Of a stretch of DNA of 64,000 nucleotides, positions 1 through 9,043 are shown piece after piece. The stretch spans positions 124,001 to 188,000 of the forward strand of contig JANSXZ010000006.1 in the NCBI GenBank assembly GCA_024742705.1. The letters are read 5' to 3'. Source of the stretch: Paracoccaceae bacterium (GTDB lineage: Bacteria > Pseudomonadota > Alphaproteobacteria > Rhodobacterales > Rhodobacteraceae). The notes under the pieces were generated by a model. That model was given only the letters and a program-made list of their open reading frames with translations. It had not been told where the DNA came from and ran no database searches. Position numbers and translations under genes: made by a program. Every line of letters starts with the position of its first letter. Position 1 is the first letter of the stretch.

Positions 1-326
1 CGCTCGGCGCCCCGACACCGCAGCGGCCCGGCGCGGACTTCACCGAAGCGATGACAGCGACACTGGCGCGCCCCGAACGGCTGGCCGCGCATCTGGCCAG
101 CGATGCCGCCAGTGGTGCGGGGCTGGGCGCCGCGCATCTGATCGGTGCCGAAATCGCCGCTGCCAAACCCTATTGGCTGGGTCAGCGGCTGGTTATCCTG
201 GGCGATTTGCCCGGCCACGCGCAGGCGCTGCGCGCACAGGGTGTCGAAACCGGCAGCAGCGATCACACCGCTGCACTTCTGGCCGGTTTCCGGCTGGCCT
301 TCGCGGACCTGTCCCGCAAGGGCTGA
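1..326 (+). CDS. dgoK: 2-dehydro-3-deoxygalactonokinase, C-terminal part (5' end outside window)
   Basis: The reading frame enters at base 3 and ends at the TGA of 324-326, leaving about 107 C-terminal residues. The stretch LIGAEIAAAKPYW, followed by a short beta-strand and VILGD, matches the C-terminal end of DgoK, the ATP-dependent kinase that phosphorylates 2-keto-3-deoxygalactonate in the De Ley-Doudoroff galactose pathway. An internal ATG at 51 opens a 91-codon frame but is probably not the true start, because the same frame is coding-like and open to the window edge. The next gene converges from the minus strand. The assignment rests on the C-terminus only. Confidence 0.7.
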   Translation, partial: LGAPTPQRPGADFTEAMTATLARPERLAAHLASDAASGAGLGAAHLIGAEIAAAKPYWLGQRLVILGDLPGHAQALRAQGVETGSSDHTAALLAGFRLAFADLSRKG

Positions 327-346
327 GCGGCGGGCCAGGCCGGTTC
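327..346 (+). repeat. 20-bp imperfect direct repeat, copy 1
   Basis: GCGGCGGGCCAGGCCGGTTC lies immediately after the dgoK stop. A second copy with one mismatch sits at 442-461, where it runs into the stop of the convergent acyl-CoA ligase gene. The two copies bracket the 133-bp convergent intergenic space, which holds nothing else I recognise. Confidence 0.5.
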
Positions 347-441
347 CGCAAGGCGTTGCCGGCGATGCCGACGCGGCGCGCCAGCGGCTCTCCTGCCCGC
401 CGCGACGCATGGACCAGGCGCCCGGTGCAGCCCGCGCCGCA

Positions 442-461
442 GCGGCGGGCCAAGCCGGTTC
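442..461 (+). repeat. 20-bp imperfect direct repeat, copy 2
   Basis: GCGGCGGGCCAAGCCGGTTC differs by one base from the copy at 327-346. It overlaps the last bases of the acyl-CoA ligase gene on the opposite strand. Confidence 0.5.
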
Positions 462-1959
462 AGCCCAGCGCGTCGGCGAAGGTTTCCAGAAGCTTGTGTT
501 TCAGTATCTTGCCCGTCGCGGCCGCTGGCAGATGCGAGGCCATCACGATCCGGCTGGGACGCTTGTATCCCACCAACCGCTCGGCCACGAAGGCGCGCAG
601 GGTTTCGGCGGTCAGCGTCGCGCCCTCGGCGACCTGCACGAAAGCCAGAACCTTCTCGTCGCCGTCCTCCAGCTTGCCGATCACCGCCGATTGCACCACG
701 TCGGGGTGATCGTTCAGCGCCGCTTCCACCTCGGGCGGATAGACGTTGAAGCCGCCGTGGATGATCAACTCCTTGGTGCGCCCCAGGATGTGCAAACGAC
801 CGTCCTCGTCGATGCGGCCCAGATCGCCGCTGCGCATCCAGCCGTCCGCGCTCAGAACCTTGGCGGTTTCCCCGGGGTTGCGGTAGTAGCCTTTCATCAC
901 GTTCGGCCCCCGGATCACCACCTCTCCGGTGCCGGTGCCACCGCCGGGCACGTCCTCGTCGATGCGCAGCGAAACACCGTCCAGCGGCGGCCCCACCGAT
1001 ACGTCCGGGTCGCCCAGCGCGCTGTGGGTGATGCTGGCGGCGGCGGTCGTTTCGGTCATGCCATAGCCGTTTTGCAGCGGCAGGCCGTAGAAGGCTTCGG
1101 CCTTGCGTTTCCACGCCGGATCCAGAGGCGCGCCGCCCGACGAGACATAGCGCAGAAACGGGCTGTCCAGCGTCGCATAGCCGCGCGCCTGCACATGCTG
1201 CATCAGCAGGGCGTGCATCTGCGGCACCGCCGGCAGATGCGTCACCCCCTCTTGCAGGGCGGTATAGAGGCTCTCGACCGAGAACCGCGCCTCGAGCCGC
1301 ACCGTCGCACCCCCGGCCATGCTGGCCGTCATCATCGATGCCAGGCCGATCACATGCGCCATGGGCGCCACGCCATAAACCAGGTGGCCGGGCGCCAGGC
1401 TGCGATAACCGCGCGCGGCCAGACCGGCGAAATGCAGGTTGGCATGGGTCATCATCACGCCCTTCGGCGCGCCGGTGGTGCCGGTGGTGTAAATCAGCAC
1501 CGCGATGTCGCGATCGTCGTCCGGGGCACTGGGATGCGTCCGGGCGATATGTACCTCACCAAAGCCACCCTGCGCGGGCGTCGCACCCAGACGGGCGGCA
1601 TGGGCGGCGGCATCGCGCGATGCGCCCGATGTCATCACCGCCACCACGGGTTCCGCGTGCGCCATGATACGCGCCACCTCGGCCGCTGTCTGCCGGGCGT
1701 TGACCGGGATCGCCACCGCCCCCATCCGCGACGTCGCGAACAGGATCGCCAGCGCCGCCGCCGAATTCTCGATCAGCGCAAGAACGCGGTCGCCGGGGCG
1801 CACGCCATTCTGGTGCAGCAGCGCCTGCATTTCATCACAGGCCGCGCCCAGGCGCGCATAGTCCCAGGCCGCGCCGGTATCGTCGGTGACCGCGGGTGCC
1901 GTCGGCTGAGCGGCGATCTGTTGATCCATGAAATCGTGCCAGCGGGCGCTTGTGGTCAT
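460..1959 (-). CDS. AMP-dependent acyl-CoA ligase (ANL superfamily)
   Basis: A 499-residue class I adenylate-forming enzyme that would activate a carboxylic acid to its CoA thioester through an acyl-adenylate in the cytoplasm. The P-loop-like core motif IYTTGTTGAPKGV is at residues 156-168. It is followed by the NGYGMTETTA motif, the SGDLGRIDEDG hinge region, and a C-terminal PAAATGKILKHKL segment with the catalytic lysine. Length is normal for the family. It is the last gene of a minus-strand acyl-CoA operon; its start codon overlaps the stop of the enoyl-CoA hydratase gene by 4 bases (1956-1959), indicating translational coupling. The substrate cannot be told from sequence; medium-chain or branched/cyclic acids are likely. 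Confidence 0.88.
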   Translation of the reverse strand: MTTSARWHDFMDQQIAAQPTAPAVTDDTGAAWDYARLGAACDEMQALLHQNGVRPGDRVLALIENSAAALAILFATSRMGAVAIPVNARQTAAEVARIMAHAEPVVAVMTSGASRDAAAHAARLGATPAQGGFGEVHIARTHPSAPDDDRDIAVLIYTTGTTGAPKGVMMTHANLHFAGLAARGYRSLAPGHLVYGVAPMAHVIGLASMMTASMAGGATVRLEARFSVESLYTALQEGVTHLPAVPQMHALLMQHVQARGYATLDSPFLRYVSSGGAPLDPAWKRKAEAFYGLPLQNGYGMTETTAAASITHSALGDPDVSVGPPLDGVSLRIDEDVPGGGTGTGEVVIRGPNVMKGYYRNPGETAKVLSADGWMRSGDLGRIDEDGRLHILGRTKELIIHGGFNVYPPEVEAALNDHPDVVQSAVIGKLEDGDEKVLAFVQVAEGATLTAETLRAFVAERLVGYKRPSRIVMASHLPAAATGKILKHKLLETFADALG

Positions 1960-2732
1960 GTTCCGAACTCCGGCCGGCGTTTTTCAAGAAAGGCGGCGAT
2001 GCCCTCGGCGGCCTCGGGACCGCCCTGCGCGCGCGCCATGGCCGCGCGTTCCGCATCCAGTTGCGCGGCTTCGCTGGTGTCATAAGCCGATGCCACCAGA
2101 GCCCGGATCGCGCCCTGGGCGCCGCGCGGACCGCGCGCCAGCGCATCGGCCAGCGCCATCGCCTCGCTCTGCGCCTGGCCCGGCGGCACCACCAGGTTGA
2201 CAGCTCCCAGCGCGGCCAGGCGTTCGGCCGAAAGCGGCCGGCCCAGCAGGCACATTTCCATCGCCAGCGGCCGTGGCAGCAGCCGCGCCAGGGCCGCTGT
2301 CAGCCCGCCGTCGGGCACCAGCCCGGCCTTGACATAGGCTGCGGTGAACTGGGCCGATTCGGCGGCAACGATCAGGTCGCAGGCCAACGCGATGGATGCC
2401 CCGGCACCGGCGGCGCCACCCTCGACCGCCGAAATCACCGGCACCGGGCAATCGCGGATCGCCCGGATCACGCCGTGCAACCCGTCGATCTTGGTGCGGC
2501 GTTCGTCTTCTGTCAGACGGGCGCGTTCGATCAGCACGTTCAGATCGCCCCCGGCGCAGAAATACGTCCCCTCCGACGTCAGGATCACCGCACGGATTCG
2601 TGGCGCGGCGGCGGCGGCACAGGCCTCCGCGATCCGGGCGTAGAGTTCGGGCGAGAGCGCCCCGCGCCGCGCGCTGTTCATGTTGACGACGACGAGACGG
2701 TCGCCGAGGTCGTCGATACGGGCCAATGTCAT
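1956..2732 (-). CDS. Enoyl-CoA hydratase/isomerase family protein
   Basis: A 258-residue crotonase-fold protein. The oxyanion-hole segments are visible as CAGGDL near residue 62 and EGGAAGAGAS near residue 105. The acidic residue position after the second hole reads VKAGLVPDGG, with Asp where hydratases have Glu, which is more isomerase-like. It starts 4 bases inside the thioesterase gene (2729-2732) and overlaps the ligase gene downstream, so it sits in one translated chain. It probably hydrates or isomerises an enoyl-CoA produced by the two dehydrogenases of this operon. Which reaction it catalyses is not decided by the sequence. Confidence 0.85.
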   Translation of the reverse strand: MTLARIDDLGDRLVVVNMNSARRGALSPELYARIAEACAAAAAPRIRAVILTSEGTYFCAGGDLNVLIERARLTEDERRTKIDGLHGVIRAIRDCPVPVISAVEGGAAGAGASIALACDLIVAAESAQFTAAYVKAGLVPDGGLTAALARLLPRPLAMEMCLLGRPLSAERLAALGAVNLVVPPGQAQSEAMALADALARGPRGAQGAIRALVASAYDTSEAAQLDAERAAMARAQGGPEAAEGIAAFLEKRRPEFGT

Positions 2733-3214
2733 GTGAATCGCTCTCCCGGTACTTTCTTGAACACACCCAGCGCGGTGGCGATCATCCGGCCGCTGTCATC
2801 GGTCAGTTCGCCGTGGATATGGGCGATCTTGCGCCCACCGCCCACCAGGTGGCCGATGGCTGTCACCCGCTGGCCCAGATCCGCCGCCCCGACGTATTGC
2901 AGCGTCAGCGATACGGTAACCAGCGGCGTCAGCGCCACCCCCTGCCCCAGGTGCAGCGAAGCGGTGAACCCGCAGGCCGCATCCAGCAGCATCGCCTGAA
3001 TCCCGCCATGCAGCTTGCCATTGCGGTTGATATGGCGCGCGTCGATGTCCAGATAGGCGCGGCCCAGCCGATCCGGCTGGCCCACGTCCACGATATAGCC
3101 CACAAGGGCCTGCGCCCCGGATTGCCCGACGATCAGGCCATCGCCGGACTGTGCGGCTGCCTCAGGCGGCGCTGAGGTCAATGAAACGCTCCAGATGCCA
3201 GTCGGTATCGCCAA
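2729..3214 (-). CDS. PaaI-type hotdog acyl-CoA thioesterase
   Basis: The core NRNGKLHGGIQAMLLDAACGF is the N/D...HGG-x-D signature of PaaI/YbgC-like hotdog thioesterases, which hydrolyse stalled acyl-CoA esters and release CoA. As listed (161 residues, ATG at 3214) it would overlap the upstream dehydrogenase by 53 bases. A TTG at 3181, a few codons before SAPPEAAA, would give a more usual overlap and about 150 residues, and is a good alternative start. It lies inside the acyl-CoA operon, where it may recycle CoA from dead-end intermediates. Confidence 0.82.
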   Translation of the reverse strand: MAIPTGIWSVSLTSAPPEAAAQSGDGLIVGQSGAQALVGYIVDVGQPDRLGRAYLDIDARHINRNGKLHGGIQAMLLDAACGFTASLHLGQGVALTPLVTVSLTLQYVGAADLGQRVTAIGHLVGGGRKIAHIHGELTDDSGRMIATALGVFKKVPGERFT

Positions 3215-4295
3215 AGCGATGGTCGGTCATGACGATCCGTTTTGCGATATGCGCCAGTTCGTATTCCTGGGTCATCGCGATGCCGCCATGCAGCTGGATC
3301 GATTCTTCGGCCACCAGACGGCCGACACGGCCGATCAGGTTGCGCGTGCCGGCGATGTGCCGGTCGCGCAGCGGGGCATCGGCGTGCAGGTGGCCCGCCG
3401 CGTTGATCACCGCCGAACGGGCCTGTTCGAGTTCGATCAGCAGATCCGCCATCCGGTGCTGCAACGCCTGGAACGTGCCGATCGGGCGGCCGAACTGCTT
3501 GCGCGTGCCGAGATAGTCGCGCGTCAGGCGGGTTGCCGTTTCCATCGCGCCCAGTGCTTCGGCCGACAAGGCGACATTGGCCGCCGCGATCCGGTCGGAC
3601 AGCACGCCAAAGGCAGCACCGGCCGCACCGATCCGCGCCGAAACCGGCAGCGCGACATTGTCCAGCGCCACTTCGGCGGCGCGACCGCCGGCCAGGTTGG
3701 CATAGCCGCGCAGCGTCATGCCACGGGTGCCCGCGGGCACCAGAAAGGCCGAGATGCCGGCGGCTTCGTCCAGCGCGCCGCTTTCGCGGGCGGTGACGAT
3801 GACATGATCGGCGTTCTCGGCATTCACGACGACGGCCTTGCGCCCGTTCAGCACCACTTCGCCGCCGGATTCCACGGCCGTCGTGGCGACGCGCGTCAGG
3901 TCATAGCGGCTGGAGGGTTCGCCGTGGGCCAGCGCCAGGTGCAGCCCGCCGGCGATCACGTCATCGACCAGCGCCCGCTGCGCGGCGTCGCCGGCCTCGG
4001 CCAGCAATCCACCGCCCAGTACGGCGGTGTCCAGAAACGGTTCGACCACACCGGCACGGCCCAGTTCCTCGAAGACCACCGCGATGTCGAAACCGGCGCC
4101 GCCGAAGCCGCCCTGCTCTTCCGTGAAGAGCGCGCCGATCACACCCAGTTCGGCAAGTTCGGCCCAGATCTCGGCGCTCATCCCGGTGTCGCTGTCGATG
4201 ATCGCGTTGCGCGTCTTGGTGTCGTACTTGTCGCGCAGGTACCGCCGCAGCGTGTCCTGCAACATCTGGCGCTCTTCGGTAAGGTTGAAGTTCAT
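3162..4295 (-). CDS. Acyl-CoA dehydrogenase (shorter subunit-like member)
   Basis: A 377-residue FAD-dependent acyl-CoA dehydrogenase beginning MNFNLTEERQML. The N-terminal all-alpha domain, middle beta domain and C-terminal helical domain are all present; the C-terminus has the usual HGGIAMTQEYELAH segment. It introduces an alpha,beta double bond and hands electrons to ETF. Its start overlaps the stop of a second dehydrogenase gene (4292-5488) by 4 bases. Adjacent, unequal acyl-CoA dehydrogenase pairs often form alpha2-beta2 complexes in sterol side-chain and related pathways; that this pair does so is inference. Confidence 0.88.
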   Translation of the reverse strand: MNFNLTEERQMLQDTLRRYLRDKYDTKTRNAIIDSDTGMSAEIWAELAELGVIGALFTEEQGGFGGAGFDIAVVFEELGRAGVVEPFLDTAVLGGGLLAEAGDAAQRALVDDVIAGGLHLALAHGEPSSRYDLTRVATTAVESGGEVVLNGRKAVVVNAENADHVIVTARESGALDEAAGISAFLVPAGTRGMTLRGYANLAGGRAAEVALDNVALPVSARIGAAGAAFGVLSDRIAAANVALSAEALGAMETATRLTRDYLGTRKQFGRPIGTFQALQHRMADLLIELEQARSAVINAAGHLHADAPLRDRHIAGTRNLIGRVGRLVAEESIQLHGGIAMTQEYELAHIAKRIVMTDHRFGDTDWHLERFIDLSAA

Positions 4296-5488
4296 CGGCC
4301 ACCTCCCATCATGACCTTGGAAATGATTCCGCGCTGGATTTCATTCGATCCGCCGAAAATCGACAGCTTGCGATTGTTGAAATATTGCGGCGCGGTGGCG
4401 GCGGCATAATCCGGGCCGACCGGATCGTTGTCGCCTTCGATGCCTTCGGATGCGAAGGGCATCGCGTAGGGGCCCGCGGCGCGGCGGGCCAGGTCGTTGA
4501 TCTCCTGGCGGATGATCGTGCCCTTGACCTTGAGCATCGACGATTCGACCCCCGGCGCCGCACCGGCGGCAGCGGCGGAGACGATCCGCAGGTTGGTCGT
4601 GCTCATCGCCATCAGGTCAATCTCGACCTGCGCCACCCGCGCGGCGAAATGCGGGTTCTGCATCAGCGGCTTGCCGTTGTGGTTTTCCGCGCGCGCCGCG
4701 CGTTTGACCGCCGAAAGGCCCGCCTGGCTGAACCCGACCCCGGCGATGTTGGTACGCTCATGGGTCAACAGGTACTTGGCATAGGTCCAGCCCTTGTTTT
4801 CCTCGCCCACCAGGTTTTCCACCGGCACCTTGACGTCGGTAAACCACACCTCGTTCACCTCGTGGGTGCCATCGAGAAGGATGATCGGGCGCACTTCGAC
4901 GCCGGGCGTGTCCATGTCGATCAGCAGGAAGGAAATGCCCTCCTGTTGCTTGACCTCGGTGTCGGTGCGCACCAGGCAGAAGATCCAGTTGGCGTGCTGG
5001 CCCAGCGTGGTCCAGGTTTTCTGGCCGTTGACGACATAATGGTCGCCCTCGCGCACCGCGCGGGTCTTGAGCGAGGCCAGATCGGATCCCGCGCCGGGTT
5101 CCGAGTAGCCCTGGCACCACCAGTGTTCACCGTTCAGGATGCGCGGCAGGTAATAGTCGCACTGCGCCTGACTGCCGAACTTCTGCAACACCGGCGCCAG
5201 CATCGACAAGCCGAAGGGCACGATGCGCGGCGCATGGGCGGCGGCGGCCTCTTCCTCGAAGATATGGCGCTGCACCGCGTTCCATTCGGCACCGCCGAAC
5301 TTGCGCGGCCAGTTCGGAGCGAGCCAGCCCTTTTCGTTGAGGATGGCGTGCCATTCCTCCTGCCGCGCCTTGCCCAGTTCGCCGCCGGCGCGGATCACAT
5401 CCGACATCTCGCGGGGCAGTTTTTCGGCCAGAAAGGCGCGCACTTCATCACGAAAGGATTGTTCTTCGGGGGAATAGCTGAGGTCCAT
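4292..5488 (-). CDS. Acyl-CoA dehydrogenase (longer member)
   Basis: A 398-residue acyl-CoA dehydrogenase starting MDLSYSPEEQSFRDEV. I chose the ATG at 5488 because GGAGA precedes it at good distance and the family N-terminus fits; an in-frame ATG at 5530 only adds an unusual Pro-rich leader. FAD/substrate-binding segments WCQGYSEPGAGSDLA and KTWTT, and the C-terminal GGSNEIQRGIISK, are typical. It is the second gene of the minus-strand operon after the FadJ-like gene, 102 bases downstream of it, and is coupled to the shorter dehydrogenase. Confidence 0.9.
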   Translation of the reverse strand: MDLSYSPEEQSFRDEVRAFLAEKLPREMSDVIRAGGELGKARQEEWHAILNEKGWLAPNWPRKFGGAEWNAVQRHIFEEEAAAAHAPRIVPFGLSMLAPVLQKFGSQAQCDYYLPRILNGEHWWCQGYSEPGAGSDLASLKTRAVREGDHYVVNGQKTWTTLGQHANWIFCLVRTDTEVKQQEGISFLLIDMDTPGVEVRPIILLDGTHEVNEVWFTDVKVPVENLVGEENKGWTYAKYLLTHERTNIAGVGFSQAGLSAVKRAARAENHNGKPLMQNPHFAARVAQVEIDLMAMSTTNLRIVSAAAAGAAPGVESSMLKVKGTIIRQEINDLARRAAGPYAMPFASEGIEGDNDPVGPDYAAATAPQYFNNRKLSIFGGSNEIQRGIISKVMMGGGR

Positions 5489-5590
5489 TTGGGTCTCCGT
5501 TTTCTTTGGTTCGGGTGCGGCGGGCGGCACAGGCGGCGCCGCAGCCGGTCAGATGGGTCGGGCGGGCGCGGTTTCACCGCGCGGATTGCC

Positions 5591-7678
5591 TCAGCCCGCC
5601 TTGTTCAGATCGTCGAACTGGCGGCCTTCGGCGACAAGCTGTTCCAGCAGCGGCGCGGGCTGCCAGAACCACGGATCGTCCTCGGCGAAGCGCCGGATGT
5701 CGGCCAGCAGACCGTCGAGCCCCTGGATGTCGGCCCATTTCAACGGACCACCATAATAGCGCGGAAACCCGTAGCCGAACAACAGCGTCATATCCACGTC
5801 GAGCGGGCGGCGGGCGATGCCCTCGCCAACCACCCTGGCGGATTCGTTGACCATCGCGGCCATGTAGCGGCGCAGGATCTCATCGTCGCTGAAGTCGCGC
5901 GGCGTGATCCCGCGGTCGGCGCGCTCGGCTTCGATCAACGCCGTGACCCGCGGATTGGGCACGCCCGCGCGGCGTCCCGCTTCGTAGATGTAGTACCCCG
6001 CTCCGGTCTTCTGACCGAAGTTGCCTTCCTCGCACAGGACATCGGCGTAGGTGGGCACGCGTTCCCGCGGGTCGCGCGTTGCGGCCTTGCGCTTGCGGGT
6101 GGCCCAGCCGATGTCGAGCCCGGCAAGATCGGCCACCGCGAAAGGGCCCATCGCAAAGCCGAAGCCGGTCAGCACCTTGTCGATCTGGTAGGGCGATGCG
6201 CCGTCCAGCACCATGTGATCTGCGCAGGTGCGGTAAGTGGCGAGGATGCGGTTGCCGATGAAGCCGTCGCAGACCCCGGCGCGCACGCTGATCTTCTTCA
6301 GCCGCTTGCCCAGCGCGAACCCGGTGGCCACCACGTCGGGCGCGGTCGCATCGGCCACCACCACCTCGAGCAGGCGCATCACATGCGCGGGCGAGAAGAA
6401 GTGCAGCCCGATCACATCGGCCGGGCGGGTTGTCGCGGCGGCGATCTCGTTCACATCGAGGTACGAAGTGTTGGTAGCCAGCACCGCGCCGGGTTTGCAG
6501 GCCGCATCGAGCCGGGCAAAGACCTCTTTCTTGACATCCATCGATTCGAAAACCGCCTCGATGACCAGATCGGCATCGGCCAGCGCGCCGTAGTCGGTGG
6601 ACACCGCCAGCGCGTCCCCCATCAGCGCGGCATATTGCGCATCGGATATCTTGCCGCGTTTGCGGGCGCCCGAAAGGTTGCCTTCGATGCGCCCGCGTGC
6701 CGCTTCGGCGGCTTCGCCGGTCATTTCGATCAGCGCCACGCGCAGCCCGGACAGAAGCGCCGCCGTGGCGATGCCGGCCCCCATGGTGCCGCCGCCGATC
6801 ACGCCGATGGCCGACACCGGGCGCGGCTCGACACCGACGAGTTCGGGCAGCTTGCCGACCGCGCGTTCCGAGAAGAATGCGTGGATCAGGCCCTGCCTCT
6901 GATCCGTTTCCATCAGTTCGCGAAACAGCGCCCGTTCACACGCCAAACCCTCGAAGAAGGGCAGTTCGGTCGCCGCCTGAACCGCGCGCACGGCGGTGGC
7001 CGGCGAGATCTGGCCCCGGCCCTTGCGCAGCACCTGTTCGTGGATCGCATCGAAATCCACCGGCGTCGGGGCCGGCAGTTCGCTGACCGGACGGCGCGGC
7101 GCGCCATCGGCCAGCAATTCGCGGACAAAGGCCAGCCCGACTTCGCGCGGGTCGCCTTCGGCCAGCTTGTCGATCACGCCCAGTTCCAGCGCCTCGGCCG
7201 CACCGACATGGCGACCGGTTGTGATGATGTCGAGCGCCGCCTCGATCCCGGCCACCCGCGGCAGGCGCTGGGTGCCGCCCGCGCCCGGCAGCACGCCCAG
7301 CAGAACCTCGGGCAGACCGACCCTGGCCGCCGGCACCGCCACCCGGTAGTGCGTGGCCAGCGCCACCTCGAGCCCGCCGCCCAGCGCCGTGCCATGCAGC
7401 GCCGAAACCACCAGCATCGGCGCGGCCTCGATCCGGTTGCAGACGTCGGGCAGATAGGGCTCCAGTGGGGTCTTGCCGAACTCGCGGATATCGGCGCCGG
7501 CAAAGAACGTGCTGCCATCGCCATAGATCAGCACCGCGCGCACGCCATCCGCCTCGGCGCGGTCCATCCCTTCTATCAGGCCGATGCGCACCGCCTGTCC
7601 GAGCGCGTTGACAGGCGGGTTTTGCGCCTTCAGAACCGCGATATCCCCGATCCGTTCGTATGCGATCGCATCACTCAT
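5591..7678 (-). CDS. FadJ-type fusion: enoyl-CoA hydratase / 3-hydroxyacyl-CoA dehydrogenase
   Basis: A 695-residue bifunctional beta-oxidation protein. Residues 1 to about 190 form a crotonase domain (FFAGADI, then [14 protein letters not shown]). From about 295 a Rossmann domain begins with the NAD motif [13 protein letters not shown], followed by the dehydrogenase catalytic His region HFFSPAHVM and two C-terminal 3HCDH domains. I chose the ATG at 7678 ([12 protein letters not shown]), which follows a strong AAGGGGGAG ribosome site; an upstream in-frame ATG at 7771 is poorer. It heads the six-gene acyl-CoA operon. No FadA/FadI-type thiolase gene follows, unlike classical fad operons. Confidence 0.92.
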   Translation of the reverse strand: MSDAIAYERIGDIAVLKAQNPPVNALGQAVRIGLIEGMDRAEADGVRAVLIYGDGSTFFAGADIREFGKTPLEPYLPDVCNRIEAAPMLVVSALHGTALGGGLEVALATHYRVAVPAARVGLPEVLLGVLPGAGGTQRLPRVAGIEAALDIITTGRHVGAAEALELGVIDKLAEGDPREVGLAFVRELLADGAPRRPVSELPAPTPVDFDAIHEQVLRKGRGQISPATAVRAVQAATELPFFEGLACERALFRELMETDQRQGLIHAFFSERAVGKLPELVGVEPRPVSAIGVIGGGTMGAGIATAALLSGLRVALIEMTGEAAEAARGRIEGNLSGARKRGKISDAQYAALMGDALAVSTDYGALADADLVIEAVFESMDVKKEVFARLDAACKPGAVLATNTSYLDVNEIAAATTRPADVIGLHFFSPAHVMRLLEVVVADATAPDVVATGFALGKRLKKISVRAGVCDGFIGNRILATYRTCADHMVLDGASPYQIDKVLTGFGFAMGPFAVADLAGLDIGWATRKRKAATRDPRERVPTYADVLCEEGNFGQKTGAGYYIYEAGRRAGVPNPRVTALIEAERADRGITPRDFSDDEILRRYMAAMVNESARVVGEGIARRPLDVDMTLLFGYGFPRYYGGPLKWADIQGLDGLLADIRRFAEDDPWFWQPAPLLEQLVAEGRQFDDLNKAG

Positions 7679-7742
7679 GCCAAACTCCCCCTTGCGCGCG
7701 TCGGTAAACGTCACATTCCGACCTGCGGAACGCCCTTTCGCC

Positions 7743-7755
7743 ATTGCGGCGCAAT
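7743..7755. promoter_or_regulatory. 13-bp perfect palindrome upstream of the acyl-CoA operon
   Basis: ATTGCGGCGCAAT (6-bp arms around a single G) lies 65 bp upstream of the FadJ-like start, in the 296-bp divergent region shared with the TRAP transporter. It could be a repressor site for either direction. I see no good sigma-70 promoter elsewhere in this region (7679-7974) and no other gene. Confidence 0.3.
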
Positions 7756-7974
7756 TTGAGCGCAGCCCCACCCGAGATCAAGCGCCAATTTTCCGACGTC
7801 GCGTTCCGCGCCTTTTCAGGAGGTTCCGACAAAGCTGTTGACCCGATGCGCCGGTGCCGGCACGGTTCGGGAAAGGCAGCCGCGGGCGCCGGGCGCGCGG
7901 TTCCGGTCGCGCGGATCATGCCCGGGGCATGCGCCGCAAGAAGGCGACACATCATTTCTTTGGGAGGAGAATCG

Positions 7975-9036
7975 ATGAAACTGACGACACTGACACTGAC
8001 ACTGAGCGCGGCACTGGCGACGGTTCCCGTTGCCGGCTTCGCCGACAGCTTCAACGCAACGATCGCGGCGGGCCATCCGCCGGTGTTTCGCTGGATCCGG
8101 ATGATCTCGGAAGTCTTCGTGCCCACGGTCAGCGCCGAAATGCAGGCCGCGGGCCACAGCATCACGTTCTCCGAACAATATGGCGGCGCCATCGCCAAGG
8201 TCGGCGAAGAACTGGAGACCGTCGAGGTGGGGCTGGCCGAGATCGGCACCTGCCAGTCGCTTTTCGATCCCGCCAAGCTGGCGGTGCAGAACGTCACCTA
8301 TTACACCCCCTTCGTCAGCCCCGATCTGCGCAAGGTGGCCACCGTGATCGACGCGATGCACGCCGAACTGCCGGCGATGACCGAAGCCTATGGCGAAAAC
8401 AACGTGGTCTATATCGGCGCGCCCATCGTCATCGACGATTATCTGCTGATGACGAACTTTCCGGTCAGCGGGCTGGGCGATCTGGACGGCCGCAAGATCG
8501 CCGCGCCGGGCGCTGCGATCAACTGGCTTTCCGGGACCGGGGCGGTGGGTGTCTCGGGCAACCTGACCACCTACTACAACGAACTGAAGACCGGGGTGTA
8601 CGACGGTGTGATCGTCTTCGCCTCGGCGGCGCTGCCGGGCAAGCTGTTCGAGGTCGCGCCCTATATCACCAAGGCGGGGCTTGGCGCGCAATACGCCGGA
8701 TCGCTTTGCGCCAACAAGGACTGGTACGACGGGCTGCCCGCTTCGGCACAGGCGGCGCTGAAGACCGGGGCCGACGCGGCGCAGACGTGGTATGTCGATC
8801 AGCTCGAGGCGGCGGTGACCGCATCGCTCGATGCCATGGCCGGCGCCGGCGCGACGATCAGCGATGCCCCCGATGCCATGCGCGCGGCCTGGGCCGCCGG
8901 GATGACCAATGCCGCCGCCGAATGGGCCGCCGCGATCGACGCCCAGGGCAAGGACGCAACCGGAGTTCTGAGCGACTACATGACCCGGATGCGCGACGCC
9001 GGCGCGCAGCCGCTGCGCAACTGGGACAGCGAATAG
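7975..9036 (+). CDS. TRAP transporter substrate-binding protein (DctP-like)
   Basis: A 353-residue periplasmic solute receptor. The first 23 residues are a Sec signal peptide ending AGFA before DSF. The rest has the DctP/TAXI-like two-lobe pattern (AEIGTCQSLFDPAKLAVQ, YYTPF, GLGDLDGRKIAAPG). GGGAGGAGA at 7961-7969 precedes the ATG at good spacing; longer upstream frames lack a ribosome site. The dctQ- and dctM-like genes follow directly, so this is a complete tripartite TRAP system driven by an ion gradient. The ligand is unknown; the downstream hydrolases suggest an organic acid. Confidence 0.9.
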   Translation: MKLTTLTLTLSAALATVPVAGFADSFNATIAAGHPPVFRWIRMISEVFVPTVSAEMQAAGHSITFSEQYGGAIAKVGEELETVEVGLAEIGTCQSLFDPAKLAVQNVTYYTPFVSPDLRKVATVIDAMHAELPAMTEAYGENNVVYIGAPIVIDDYLLMTNFPVSGLGDLDGRKIAAPGAAINWLSGTGAVGVSGNLTTYYNELKTGVYDGVIVFASAALPGKLFEVAPYITKAGLGAQYAGSLCANKDWYDGLPASAQAALKTGADAAQTWYVDQLEAAVTASLDAMAGAGATISDAPDAMRAAWAAGMTNAAAEWAAAIDAQGKDATGVLSDYMTRMRDAGAQPLRNWDSE

Positions 9037-9043
9037 GCCCGGC

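Noticed and set aside
145..2085. A 646-codon plus-strand frame opposite the acyl-CoA ligase.
   Set aside because: Composition is Arg/His/Gly-rich and lacks any motif; it mirrors the ligase gene.
4385..7759. A 1,124-codon open frame on the plus strand opposite the dehydrogenase and FadJ-like genes.
   Set aside because: Its translation is His/Arg/Gln-rich with no domain, and the opposite strand codes for clear enzymes; long antisense frames are expected at this GC content.
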